A DNA stretch of 64,000 nucleotides from positions 62,001-126,000 of the forward strand of contig JAGTXK010000219.1 of NCBI GenBank assembly GCA_019096195.1, given 5' to 3'. Numbering within the stretch: position 1 is the stretch's first letter; each line of letters begins with the position of its first letter. The notes below the pieces were generated by a model. That model was not told the DNA's origin, did not search any database, and was given only the letters and a program-made list of their open reading frames with translations. Made by a program: the position numbers and the translations under genes. This stretch comes from Boletus sp. NGJ (Eukaryota; Basidiomycota; Agaricomycetes; Boletales; Boletaceae). Below are positions 24,084 through 34,271 of the stretch, one piece after another.

Positions 24084-24743
24084 ATGACATTCTCTCGCCC
24101 GCTGTTTGAGGCGGCGTGCAAAGCGTTTGTCCAACACCGACATGACTGGGTTTGGGTAGAACACGCAGCGTCCCCAGGCTTTGGCTACATGCAACGAACG
24201 ACCCCGCTTCAGAAGCGACCCGCCACTAGTGACCTACCCGAGTTCGCTGAGGACCCTGCCGAGGCCATGCCTTTGCCCGACCACCTCACCTGCCATCAAT
24301 CCGTCGCATTCTCTCAGACTTTCCAAGTTCCGACCTTTTATTTTTCTGTGTATGACTCCAGTGCGTGAGACGTCCAGTCCGCGCTTTCTCACTACATGAT
24401 CCTCTTAGGCGGCTCACCCCTTAGCCTTTCGGATATCATGCACACCTCCTTGCTTCGCAAACACGCCATTGATGGTATGGAGGCAACTGCCTTCTCGATA
24501 GGCGATCCGACCTCCAACTTTCCGCTTCTCTCATTCGGTGATCATCCTTCTCTCGGCTCACAGTGCTGGTACCTGCACCCATGTGAGACAGGTTCTGCCG
24601 TGGAAGAGATGCTGGCAGCGTGGCCGGACGCAGGCTCGCAAGACTCGGCCCGACACTGGTTGGAGGCGTGGTTCCTAGTGCTTAGTTGTGTGGTGGACCT
24701 TGGGGGGACAAGCTGGCCTGTCGGGTATGTGAGATTCACGTAG
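24084..24743 (+). CDS. ATG10: Autophagy E2-like enzyme ATG10
   Basis: ATG10 is the ubiquitin-conjugating-like enzyme that links ATG12 to ATG5 in autophagosome formation. The start is ATG 24084 (MTFSRPLFEAACKAF). One intron near 24362-24410 joins FSQTFQVPTFYFSVYDSS to GSPLSLSDIMHTSLL. The catalytic cysteine is in QCWYLHPCETGSAVEEM, matching the family's HPCxT signature. The C-terminal part, ARHWLEAWFLVLSCVVDL, matches the conserved yLxxWxxxxgxxv region. The stop is 24741-24743, giving about 200 residues, a normal length. It has no membrane or targeting signal. Confidence 0.85.
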
Positions 24744-24918
24744 ACCACGTTCAGCCCGACCTGGCCAGATCTCGTACTGTTGCAACTTGTATCGTACGAC
24801 TGTCATTGCACGTAGCTCGTTGTATACGGACCACCGTGGAAATCGGGCAAGTTACCTCTTCATTCGTCTCGGAGTGTGCCGATAACGTTTGTTGTACGGT
24901 TTTAAAGCTTTTGAGACG

Positions 24919-26414
24919 ATGATGATTCTGACAGCACGTCTCGCCTCTCTCTCTCGCCCCGCTCTATTCTCTCGCACTATGGTATGTTCTCTCCCCTCCC
25001 TTTCTCCCGATCGCACCCAACACACCACACAGTCCACTCACGAAGCCGTCATTGTCGCTGCATCCAGAACACCCGTCGGATCCCTCAACGGATCCCTCAA
25101 GACCTTGACTGCACCACAGCTCGGTGTGATCGCCCTCAAGCATGCTTTCCAGCAATCAAACGTCAGCCCCGCAGAAGCAGAGGAAATATACTTTGGCAAT
25201 GTCGTCCAGGCCGGCGTCGGCCAATCACCAGCCCGCCAGGTCGCCCTCGCTGCAGGCATGAAGACTTCTTCAGATGCGACGACCATCAACAAGGTCTGCG
25301 CGAGTGGCTTGAAGACAATCATGCTTGCTGCCCAGAGTATCGAGTCTGGGTACAAAAATGTCGTGGTCGCTGGCGGCATGGAGAGCATGAGTAATGCACC
25401 GTCCGTTGCATCTCTACCCATTTCCCTCCCGCCTCTCATCTGCCCACTGACAGCTTCCTTCTGCCTCGGTCAAATCCTCTCTTTGGCAAGTTTGAGACAA
25501 AAGACTCCCTGGAAAGCGACGGTCTCTGGGACGTCTACAACAACTTTGCTATGGGTAACTGTGGTGAAATTGCTGCCGAGAAGTATGGCATCACCCGAGA
25601 GTCGATGGACGCACACGCCATAAAATCATACAAGCGCGCTGATAGTGCCTGGAAAGAAGGTCTCTTCAACAACGAGATTGCCCCTGTGACAATCAAGGGA
25701 AAGAAAGGTGATACCATCGTGGCGGAAGACGAAGAGTACAAGAGAGTTATCTTTGACAAGATTCCCTCGCTCAAGTCTGCGTTCAAGCCTGGCGGTTCAA
25801 TAACAGCAGCCAACTCATCCACTTTGAATGACGGTGCCTCAGCGTTGATCCTCATGTCCGCAGAGAAGGCCAAGGAACTGGGCGTAAAACCTCTCGCCAA
25901 GGTTGTCTGTAAGTTTACTCTAATCCATCAATCCATCGATCACTGATCCCTGATCCCTGGGAAAATAGCGTACGCTGATGCGGGTGTCGACCCTGTTGAT
26001 TTCCCCATGGCTCCTACTGTCGCTCTCCCTCAAGCTCTGAAGAGGGCTAACTTAACTGTGGACGACATTGCACGATTTGAAATAAATGAGGCTTTCTCAG
26101 TTGTCGTTTGTCTTGCGGAGAAGCTGCTTCAGATCGACCCTGCAAAGATTAATATCAATGGGTAAGCAACTACGATGGTTCGACTGCTATGGTCACAGGC
26201 TAAGAGCTCGTCAGTGGTGCCGTCGCACTCGGTCATGCTATCGGAAACTCGGGATCTCGAATCGTTGTTTCGCTTGTACACAGCCTGAAAACTGGTGAAT
26301 ACGGTGCGGCTGGTATCTGCAATGGCGTAAGTCGATGCGTTCTATATTCGCCAGTCTCTGAGATATCGTTCCTAGGGTGGCGCCGCATCTGCCCTTGTGA
26401 TTCAAAAGCTGTAA
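24919..26414 (+). CDS. ERG10: Acetyl-CoA C-acetyltransferase (thiolase II)
   Basis: This enzyme joins two acetyl-CoA into acetoacetyl-CoA, the first step toward mevalonate and ergosterol, or runs in reverse for ketone and fatty acid breakdown. ATG 24919 opens a short Arg/Ser-rich leader ([20 protein letters not shown]) typical of a mitochondrial presequence. A second ATG at 24979 sits directly against intron 1 and would give [17 protein letters not shown], a cytosolic-type start. The active site is complete: [10 protein letters not shown] (acyl cysteine), [15 protein letters not shown] (His) and [13 protein letters not shown] (second Cys). Spliced exons also give [17 protein letters not shown] and [17 protein letters not shown]. 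The stop is 26412-26414; length is about 410 residues. Confidence 0.94.
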
Positions 26415-26754
26415 AGGGTGGATGTGCCTGGTGTTGTACGTTATATGATGAATATCATATTTTTTCTCATTAGAACCTAGTCAAAACCCCGACTAATCTA
26501 CGCCACTTTATCTGAGGTATGTGAGGAAGTACTCTTCAAGTCTCTTCCAAGCCCCTCCCAGGCCCGTGTGCTCACGCTAAAAATGATCGCACCCTTATCA
26601 TTCCGTTGGATTCCGTTGGTTGACGTTTGCGCGCCAAATCGTTATCAGTGGCTGGCCCCACATCGGTGTTCAGTGCGCCGTGCGAGATCATAACCTTGAG
26701 CACTTCAGAGGATAAGAACCGGCTTGTATCTACGTTGGTGTGCCTACGTTCCCA
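26415..26754. other. Upstream region of the MFS permease gene
   Basis: This is 340 bases between two head-to-tail plus-strand genes. It holds the thiolase 3' region and the permease promoter. A minus-strand open frame overlapping it looks like a shadow of permease exon 1. Confidence 0.4.
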
Positions 26755-29275
26755 ATGTCTTCCAACCCCGGTGCATTGAAGAACTTCGAGGAGTTCGAGA
26801 AGAACTTTCAACTCTCTGAACATTTCGAGGAGAAGCACGATTCGGACTCTTTCGGTGCAACAGACGGAGATGAGGCCTTGCAACTTGTCGGCGCTGAAGC
26901 CAAAGAACACTTCAGCGACGAGTTCAACAGAAAGCTTCGAAGGAAATTGGTGTGTAAATTCGGGGCGCTTCAAATATCGGTTTGTCAACGACGTATGGAC
27001 TCTAGGACTTCGTCATCCCAACGATATCTGCGGCAGTTTATTTCACTCAATTCCTGTACGCCCCACTACATGATCTCTACGTCGAAGGCACTCACTTGTA
27101 CTTGCTTATGTCTAGCGACAAGACTGCTCTTAACTATGCAAGGCGAGAAATAGCGTAAAATTCAACCAGTCCCATATTAAATTTTCATAGTATCATGGGC
27201 TTTCCCATCGTGGGCCAGGTGAAACGAAGCTTTTGTAGGTGCCATATCCATCGGCTTATCTTCCCTGCAGAACTACAACCTGGCATCCATGGCCTTTTAT
27301 CTCGGTAAAGCTGATCACCTTGTCTGCGCTTTCGTCTGACGGACGGTAGGGTTCCTTTTCTGGGAGTTTCCTACTGTGTACATTTCCCAGAAATTGAGAT
27401 TGGCCAAGTATCTGGGTAAGGATGCTGTCCGTCGGTCAAGACGTAATTGTTGATAGCGTCCAAGGCGTCAACATCGTTCTCTGGGGAGCACTGCTCATGC
27501 TGCACGCATCTACTAACAACTTCGGGGCTTTCTTTGCCCTCCGTTTCCTTCTGGGTATGTTGATTCAGTGATTTGCCGCTATTTACAATAATGCAATCGT
27601 TTCAGGCATGTGCGAGTCTTGCGTAGCCCCATGCTTGGTTTTGATCATATCCATGTTCTACAAGAAGGACGAGCAGGTTCGCTGAGATTCCCAAACCTCT
27701 GTGGGCACACAACTCATGACACGCGTAGGCCACAAGGATCTCGTGGTTTTATGTTATGGTCAGGGCATCACATACTAATTCTACAGACTCTCATCTATCT
27801 TCCCACAGAATGGCCTCACATCGATTTTTGGAGGTTTTGTCGCTTACGTTAGTCGAATGCATGACATTCGGCGACTTTGTTCACGACAGCATTGCAGGGT
27901 ATTTCATACTACGACGGCAAAGCTATTCCGACATACAAGATCGTTTACCTCCTCTTGGGCGGGTTGGCAATTGTCATCGGAATTATTGTTCTGATCGGGC
28001 TTCCTGATTCTCCTGTCCATGCTCGAATGCTCAGTAGAGAGGAGCGAATCGCCGCATTGGAACGCGTCCGTAATGATCAGGGAGGGACAGAAAACAAGAC
28101 TATCAAGAAAGAACAGATCAAGGAGGCCCTTACTGACATCAGGACTTGGTTGATGGTATTGTCGACGCTGCTCAGTATGTGCATCTTCTGACAATTCCTA
28201 TCACACTATTGACACATGTTTCAGCGAGTATTCCAAATGGCGCGCTGAGTAACTGTGGGGTGGACCATGACGGTCGAACTCAATAGAGTGCTGACTCTGT
28301 TGCTTTACCAGTCAGCAACATAGTCATCAAGAGCTTTGGATATACGTATGTCACTGCAGAAGCAACGAGTCAACCAGAGATCTGAATATGGATCTAGAAC
28401 AAAGCAAACGTTGATTCTCTCCACACCCACGGGCGCTCTCTTATCTGCAATGGTCCTCTTCTGTGGTTGGTATTCAGACAAGAAGGTGACGGCTTATGCA
28501 TTCTGTTAGTGTAACCGTGATTAACTGTTCTACTCAGAACGAGCGGATGACACCCATCGTCATCGCTTTAATACCCACTATCGTCGGTGCAGGTGAGCAA
28601 CAACGTTATGATGGCTGCTCTCTTTCGGTGCGATCCGTCTACCAGCGATCATGGTTGGTCTGCAAGGCAACGGGCACCACCAGGGCCCCGGCGTGCTCTT
28701 ATTTGGTAAAAACTGTGTTCTTCCCACATTGCACGTTTGTTGAGTCGATCCCCAGCATCATACTTGACGGGAACGTTTGGTAGTGCCTTGTCGACCATCT
28801 ATGCTTATAACGCCAGTAACACGAGTGGTCATACCAAAAAGGTCGATCGCCCATTCCTTTCTCATTCATTCTGATTCCTTATCGTGTCAAAAGGTTACGA
28901 TAAACGCGTTAACAATGGCGACCTTCAGTGTGGGTAACATCATCGGCACGGAGATTTTCCAACCAAAGGACGCCCCTGCATACATCCCGGGTAAGAGTGC
29001 AATCATGGCACTTCTAGCCGTGCAGATCTTCGTGTCCTACACCCTCCGTTGGGTCAACATTCGTTTGAACAAGCAACGCCAGAAGAAGTTGGCGGAAGAA
29101 AAGGTACGTCACGGATGGAGTGATGCGGATGTCCAGCGGGAAAGGGAACGACATGCGTTTGCCGATCTGACGGACAAACAGTGAGTGATGTTTTGTTTCA
29201 GCGTCACCTGGATGGGAATTTGATGGGAGTTTTTTTCCTCTCAAAAGGAACTTGTTCTTCGTATACACGGCATAG
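26755..29275 (+). CDS. MFS permease of the Dal5/anion:cation symporter family
   Basis: This is a predicted 12-span plasma-membrane transporter for an organic anion such as allantoate, nicotinate or a related carboxylate; the substrate is unknown. From ATG 26755 (MSSNPGALKNFEEFEKNF) more than ten short introns are removed. Landmarks are DFVIPTISAAVYFTQFL-DKTALNYAS, IMGFPIVGQNYNLASMAFYL, FLFWEFPTVYISQKL, VNIVLWGALLMLHASTNNFG, CVAPCLVLIISMFYKKDEQ, YYDGKAIPTYKIVYLLLGGL, LPDSPVHARMLSREER and VTINALTMATFSVGNIIGTE. One intron (27143-27190) appears to be GC-AG; using it gives the conserved NYAS-IMG junction. The C-terminus is QNLFFVYTA, stop 29273-29275. The gene seems intact. Confidence 0.86.
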
Positions 29276-29598
29276 TGTCATGTATTAACTGACGACTTCT
29301 GGCATAGTGCACACGGTAACTCGAGGTTTGGGAATCAGAACTGTGTACGGTGGTCTTACGAAATTCGATCACAAGTCATTCATCATCCAGTCTATGAAAC
29401 TTTATCACAACGTGAACAACACGAGAGCCGAGGCATCGTGGGTTGGGCCCGGCGTAGATAAAGCCCGACCCATATAGCACTTTCTCACCGTCACCATAGG
29501 CTCCCCTCCCTTTCACACCAACCATCCACTGCCTAGATCTTCAAGCCTGTTCAGCTTTAGTCCGTAACGAAAAGGGCTGAGTCATTATTCAATGAGAT
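29276..29598. other. Convergent intergenic region
   Basis: This is spacer between the 3' ends of the permease and the HMUDK-chromodomain gene. It is mixed composition and I see no open frame with coding character. Confidence 0.4.
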
Positions 29599-30943
29599 TC
29601 AAGAACATGCCCTACCTTGGACTGTCTTCAGATATGCACGAACGACGTCCGGTGCATCCTCTATGAGCGAACCCTCGGGTTCCCATGTAGCCTCGTCGTC
29701 AGGGTACCCCTTCCAAAGGACATGAAATTCTCGTACACCGTCCACCACCCGATGGCCCTTAATAGCCTCTATGATGAACTTCTCCAGGACTTCCGCCTCA
29801 GCCTCTTCCTGAGATTTGATTCGAAGGACGCCTCGGGATTTGTGTGACCAGGCCTTCGGGAGTCGCGGCTTGCCCAGGTTTCCACTCGGTCCGAATGCGC
29901 GACCCATGGATTTATTGGTGCACTTGCGTATATATTTGTCCAATTCGCATAGCGTGTGCTCGATGTCACAGAGCATCATGGGAAGGCAGTTGGGACCAAG
30001 CCCTTTAAACTCGATGCCCAAACGCTGGAAGTGTTCGTATTGCGTGATCAGCATCCATCGAACCATCTCAACTTCCACCGAGCGGGGGACGGTTTCACGG
30101 AAGCACCTCTGTAGCCCCCTCCTGGACCCGACACCTATCACAACGAAGTCGTACTCGGAAAAGTGAACGACGTCGGAATAGGACAAGTTCAAAATCAGCT
30201 GATAAGCAGTAAAATCGCCCATGCTTTTGAACGTCCGCAGGTACTCAAAGACGTCCGCCATATACTTTGCGTCTCGCAACTGGGCGGGCAATTCCTGCAT
30301 CAGGACCTCCAAGAATCCCAGGTGATTCATGAAATTTTCCGCGAATCCTAGTTCTGGCGCTGGTTTCTGATACGCTCCTGTGTAGATGGAAACCCCCCTG
30401 TTGTACAAGTCACGGAGGACCCTCTCGTAATTGGCGCGCTTATAGGCCTTCCAGGTGAATGGTTGGATATTTTCGCGCAAGGTCTCGTACGTCCGGATGC
30501 TGGTGTACGTGCTGAAGAGCAGGATGCGGAACGTGACTTCCTCGCGTCGTTGCGGACCCTTTTCAATGACTTCTGTCACGATATACTGGCTGACCCGGTC
30601 GAGGACCCGGAATGTATTGCAAAACTTGTAATTTGCAAGAATCGGGTCCGTCGTCCAGCTATCGCAACGATGTGTCAGACGCGAAAGCTTCTGGCTATGG
30701 CTTTACTTACGGAGGGGGGTGACCCGCGCGACGCTTTCCATCGATGGCATGCCTTTCGGCTGCCAACCGCCAAAAAGTGTCGAACACTGGGGTTGGTTCG
30801 TATTCTACCTCACGGAAAGTGAGGGTCATTGGAGGTGGAGCCGCGTTGCCAAAATGGAGTTGAGAACACGTCTTGGAGCGTTTGCTGCATCTCGACGTGT
30901 CACCGTCTTCGACGGCAGCAGCATCACGTTTTGTTCGTGACAT
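29599..30943 (-). CDS. 5-hmdU DNA kinase helical-domain (aGPT-PPlase-like) protein fused to a chromodomain
   Basis: Two exons (30943-30711, 30658-29599) give 430 residues. After a basic leader (MSRTKRDAAAVEDGD), residues of about 55-330 match the helical domain named HMUDK_hel: VFDTFWRLAAERHAI, DPILANYKFCNTFRVLDRVS, EKGPQRREEVTFRILLFSTY, GAYQKPAPELGFAENFMNHL, FKSMGDFTAYQLILNLSYSD and GLGPNCLPMMLCDIEHTLCE-LDKYIR. This domain is known from phage thymidine hypermodification systems and is widespread in basidiomycetes. A chromodomain follows at about 365-415: FIIEAIKGHRVVDGVREFHV then LWKGYPDDEATWEPEGSL, with an aromatic cage expected to bind methyl-lysine on histone tails. No P-loop kinase domain is present. 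It plausibly modifies or recognises bases in silent chromatin, which is inference. No transposase or reverse transcriptase lies nearby. Confidence 0.85.
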
Positions 30944-31161
30944 GGTTTTGGGAGCCTAGTAGCACGCGCGCTTAGAGCACGCGCACGATGTGGGATGTGC
31001 CCTACAAAACGACTCGTTGTCAGTAGACAAACTGTGCCTAAGCGAAACGGAGAGCCACCGCTACGATGTATTATAGTGTACGTAAAACTGGGACAAAGAT
31101 GTTGACATCCTTCCACCACCATCACCTGACATGAGATAGAACCTCACCAGCGACGCACAGA
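30944..31161. promoter_or_regulatory. Bidirectional promoter of the HMUDK-chromodomain gene and its partner
   Basis: These 218 bases lie between two divergent start codons. A direct repeat AGCACGCGC occurs twice (about 30960-30986), giving two ACGCG cores like those bound by MBF-type cell-cycle factors in fungi. No TATA box is obvious. Shared control is inferred from the layout. Confidence 0.45.
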
Positions 31162-33405
31162 ATGGACGGACAAGACAGGCGTCGATTTGTCCAGCAGTAC
31201 GTTGAACGACAGAAAGCCTATTTACCCACATATACCACCGAGCACCTTTTGAACGAACGCCATCGAACGCCGACCAAGCCGCTACGGAGTGATGAGTTTG
31301 GATTCGACACCCCTGTTCTTCGTCCACGGGTGCTAGAGAACAAGGCCGCTCAAACCCAGCTTACGCTGCAAGCGGGAGCGGGCAAGTCACGAACGCGCGG
31401 AGCCGAACCGGGTCCACTGTCGAACCAAGGTCCCGGACCTCCTCCCGCTCCACCACCTGGAGGAGCACCGTCGGCAGCTCAAGACACCGCTCCGAGCAAG
31501 AAGGACAAGTCGAGATTAAAACGAAAGAAAGCGTCGACCCCAATCGACAGCGATAACGAACGTGCGGCCAGTAGGTCACTCTCACGTGCTTAGGATCGCT
31601 ATCCGTTTGGGTTGAATACTTGCACGCAGGACTAGCGGATCGACGGGCGCGCAAGAGGAAGAAACGCGCCATCGTAAATCCTCCACAGAAGGACGACGAT
31701 GAAGTCGTGCCTGCTGCGGCCCCCAAAATAGGAAGGGCGAACGGCCAGAAAGCGAAGAAGCCCACCGCGTTGGCCCTTTTGTACGGATTTTCCGCTACGA
31801 ATGTCACCAAGGACAGGCTCACGGTTGGTCATTTATTGGATGTTGCGTTCCATGCTCTCATATGCTCGGCAGCTGAAACCCGCGCTTTCCCTTGGTGTTT
31901 TCAGCAAGGGGAAAGCGTCAGCGAAAAAAAAAGTAATTACACCGGGCAAGTCCGGTAAGTATCCTAATAATGTTACGGTCGGGAATGCACTGCTTAAGAA
32001 CACAGCATCGAGGAATGAGCTTTTCTCCGAATCCGCGTTCTTGAACAAGCCGAGTGAGCGGGTTGCTGACCATTCAAGGGTTGACGATGATTCGGATGAT
32101 AGCTCGGTTTCCTCGGTTTCTAACCACCTCATGCCCCGAGTCATCCGCACTGCGAACCGTACGAAGGAGGATCGAGCCAAATGTACCGAAACCCGCGCTG
32201 TGAAAACACCGAAGGCAGCCGCTCACGCAGTAACTGAATCAGAGGTTTGGGATATCGAAGTGCAGAGCAAACTTCCCTCCTCTGCGCGCGATGTTTCGAG
32301 CGACCCTGAAGCGCAAGAGTCTGCTCCCGTCGTGCTCGATCTCCGCGGGGCAGAGTGGGCAGTTTCTATCAACATGACGGAAGAACGTGAAGAACGCCGC
32401 GTCAAAGCCGGGACTCCGAGCCTGTCTGTCATCCGAAGCCGTTCAAGAGGACGTTCCGTAGTTTGCGGTTCCCCGCCAGCTATATCGGATATACTTGGTC
32501 TTCCTGCTCCATCGATCCATCCTTCTCACTCGGCATCTCAGGTAGGGCGACGTGCTGCTGACGTTGAACCCTCCGATCTGCGCCTAGCAACATCCAAGTA
32601 TTTCGCTGAACCCAAGCCAGCCACGGTCCAGGAGTTTACCGCACTTGCTCCACAGACACAAAGATCGAATGATGTCAGCGATGTATTTGATTCTCAAATC
32701 CCGGGTCAAGGCGTCGAGGACGTCATGACGGATGTACAGACGATTCAAAGAGTGGCTCCGTCGATGAGCTCCCTGATAGGTGTTCCGCAGCCGCCGGTAG
32801 AGTTCCAGACCCGGTACGAGAGCGACGGTTCCCCGTGGGACGATTGCTGCGCACGCGTGGATGTGCCTTGGGAGCCCCTTGGAGGACGCTATTTCGAGTC
32901 TTCTGTCTTGGAGGTCCCAGGTGGTCAGTCCATTGACAGCGCCGCTGAATATTGTCATTCTCACCAAAGCACCACCTGGGATTGGTGCCGACCTTGGCAC
33001 CACTCGGCTGATTTAACCACTGATGACATAGTGGATGTTCCCATGGAGGCTCTCCACGCTCCCTCCGATCTGTTGGCGGCTGTCGAACCTTGTTTTTTCG
33101 AGACACAGGCCGGGTACGACCCTGGAGAAGGACATTTTTCTGGGCAATGGTTTTGTATGGCTGAGACTGGACAGAATTTTCCTGCGTACGAAGATATGTC
33201 GTCGATTTGTGATAGCGAGGAAAGCTTGGACTATGGAGAGCCAGGAGAGGACGCGCCAGGCTTCTTGGAGGGACGAGCGCTATTACTCGGTGTCCCGGAG
33301 GACTACACGGAGAGGCCATGGTGTGCCAGACTGTCGGGACTGGATCAGGCAGAGATGGACGTTGCAAGCCGACTGCGGGATCACTGGCGCCCACTGCGAC
33401 TTTGA
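31162..33405 (+). CDS. Large disordered nuclear-type protein of unknown function
   Basis: I do not recognise this family. From ATG 31162 a compact N-terminal segment (MDGQDRRRFVQQYVERQKAY then LPTYTTEHLLNERHRTPTKP) looks ordered. A Pro/Gly/Ala linker and two lysine-rich stretches follow (SRLKRKKASTPI and RRARKRKKRAIVNPPQ), probable nuclear signals. Introns after 31570 and after 31821 are needed; a third, in frame and of 51 bases, probably lies at about 31956-32006. The rest is Ser/Glu-rich and disordered with short Trp-containing motifs (TTWDWCRPWHH), ending in a conserved-looking MDVASRLRDHWRPLRL at 33405. Total is near 680 residues. It shares a 218-base divergent promoter with the HMUDK-chromodomain gene, so a joint role is possible but unproven. 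Confidence 0.7.
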
Positions 33406-33485
33406 AAGAATCTTACAATTGACGGACATGGGTACAGTACAGTTTCGAGAATCTTTACTTGGACAGCAAGCTAGATATAAAATAA

Positions 33486-34186
33486 CTACATTCGATGAAT
33501 GACCCTTCCGCGCTGGTCGATTTCTCTACCGTGCTCGTCGAGACGGAACCTGTTGTCAACGGCGCCAAAGAACCAAGGCCCTGTGCGGGAAGAATTGTTC
33601 CTGTGGAGTCCGGAATCATCTCTGAAGCCAGAATATGAATTAAAGGAATTATGACGCCTGCGATGTTCGTCCTTGTGCGAATAGTGATGAGGCTGATGAG
33701 AGTGATGGTCGGAATGATCGACGCCAAAGAAGTGGCGGATGCGATCGCTCATGGAAGGGGTGCGCTCACGCAGTGCGTGGTAGCTCTGACCATGGGCATA
33801 GGAATGGGATTGGGGCTGCTGGTGCTGGTGCTGGTGCTGGTGAGAGTAGTGGTGAGAGCTGTGGGAATGCGACTGGTGGGGATAGTGGGGGAGCTGGTGA
33901 GCAGAGTGCGAGGGGTGGCGATGGGAAGAGTGTGAGCGACCGTGATGGTCAGGATGGTTGTAATGGCCCGATTCCTAGACAAGGAGGTGAGGAGCGATGG
34001 CAAATAAAAGGAGAGACATACACTGTGGGCGTAACCAGTGTTGGCTGGATATACAGTATAGTCATGAGAGCGGTGGTGGGAGTGTCTGCTAGTGCTCCTT
34101 GGCCGCTGAGTGGGGACGAGATACTGTGAGTGGGGGGAGGGGGAGTAGGAGGAGTGCGCAGAGTGCGATGGAAAGGGATAAGCCAT
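33486..34186 (-). CDS. Histidine-rich basidiomycete protein
   Basis: Function unknown. Two exons (34186 down to about 34040, then about 33992 to 33486) give about 215 residues. The start is MAYPFPSHSAHSSYSPSPHS. The middle is His/Ser/Gln-rich, with a CAG/CAC tract near 33825-33850 encoding HQHQHQHQQ. The C-terminus is more ordered: SMSDRIRHFFGVDHSDHHSH, then TGPWFFGAVDNRFRLDEHGR and EIDQRGRVIHRM. The terminal block with repeated DExGR/DQRGR looks like a conserved element. The histidine clusters could bind metal. The gene is divergent from the DUF1640 gene with 85 bases between starts. Confidence 0.72.
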
Positions 34187-34271
34187 GATTGCAGTACTCA
34201 TCAATTGATCGGTCATTATATATAATCTCATCGGATCGGAACTCGGGTGCGACGGTTGTGTTCCGACTATT

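Noticed and set aside
29599-30943. Chromodomain as a sign of a Ty3/gypsy-type retrotransposon remnant.
   Set aside because: No protease, reverse transcriptase, RNase H or integrase sequence and no terminal repeats were seen nearby; the chromodomain is attached to an HMUDK_hel domain instead.
33820-33850. GCTGGT tandem repeat as a non-coding microsatellite.
   Set aside because: It lies inside exon 2 of the His-rich protein and encodes HQHQHQHQ on the minus strand.
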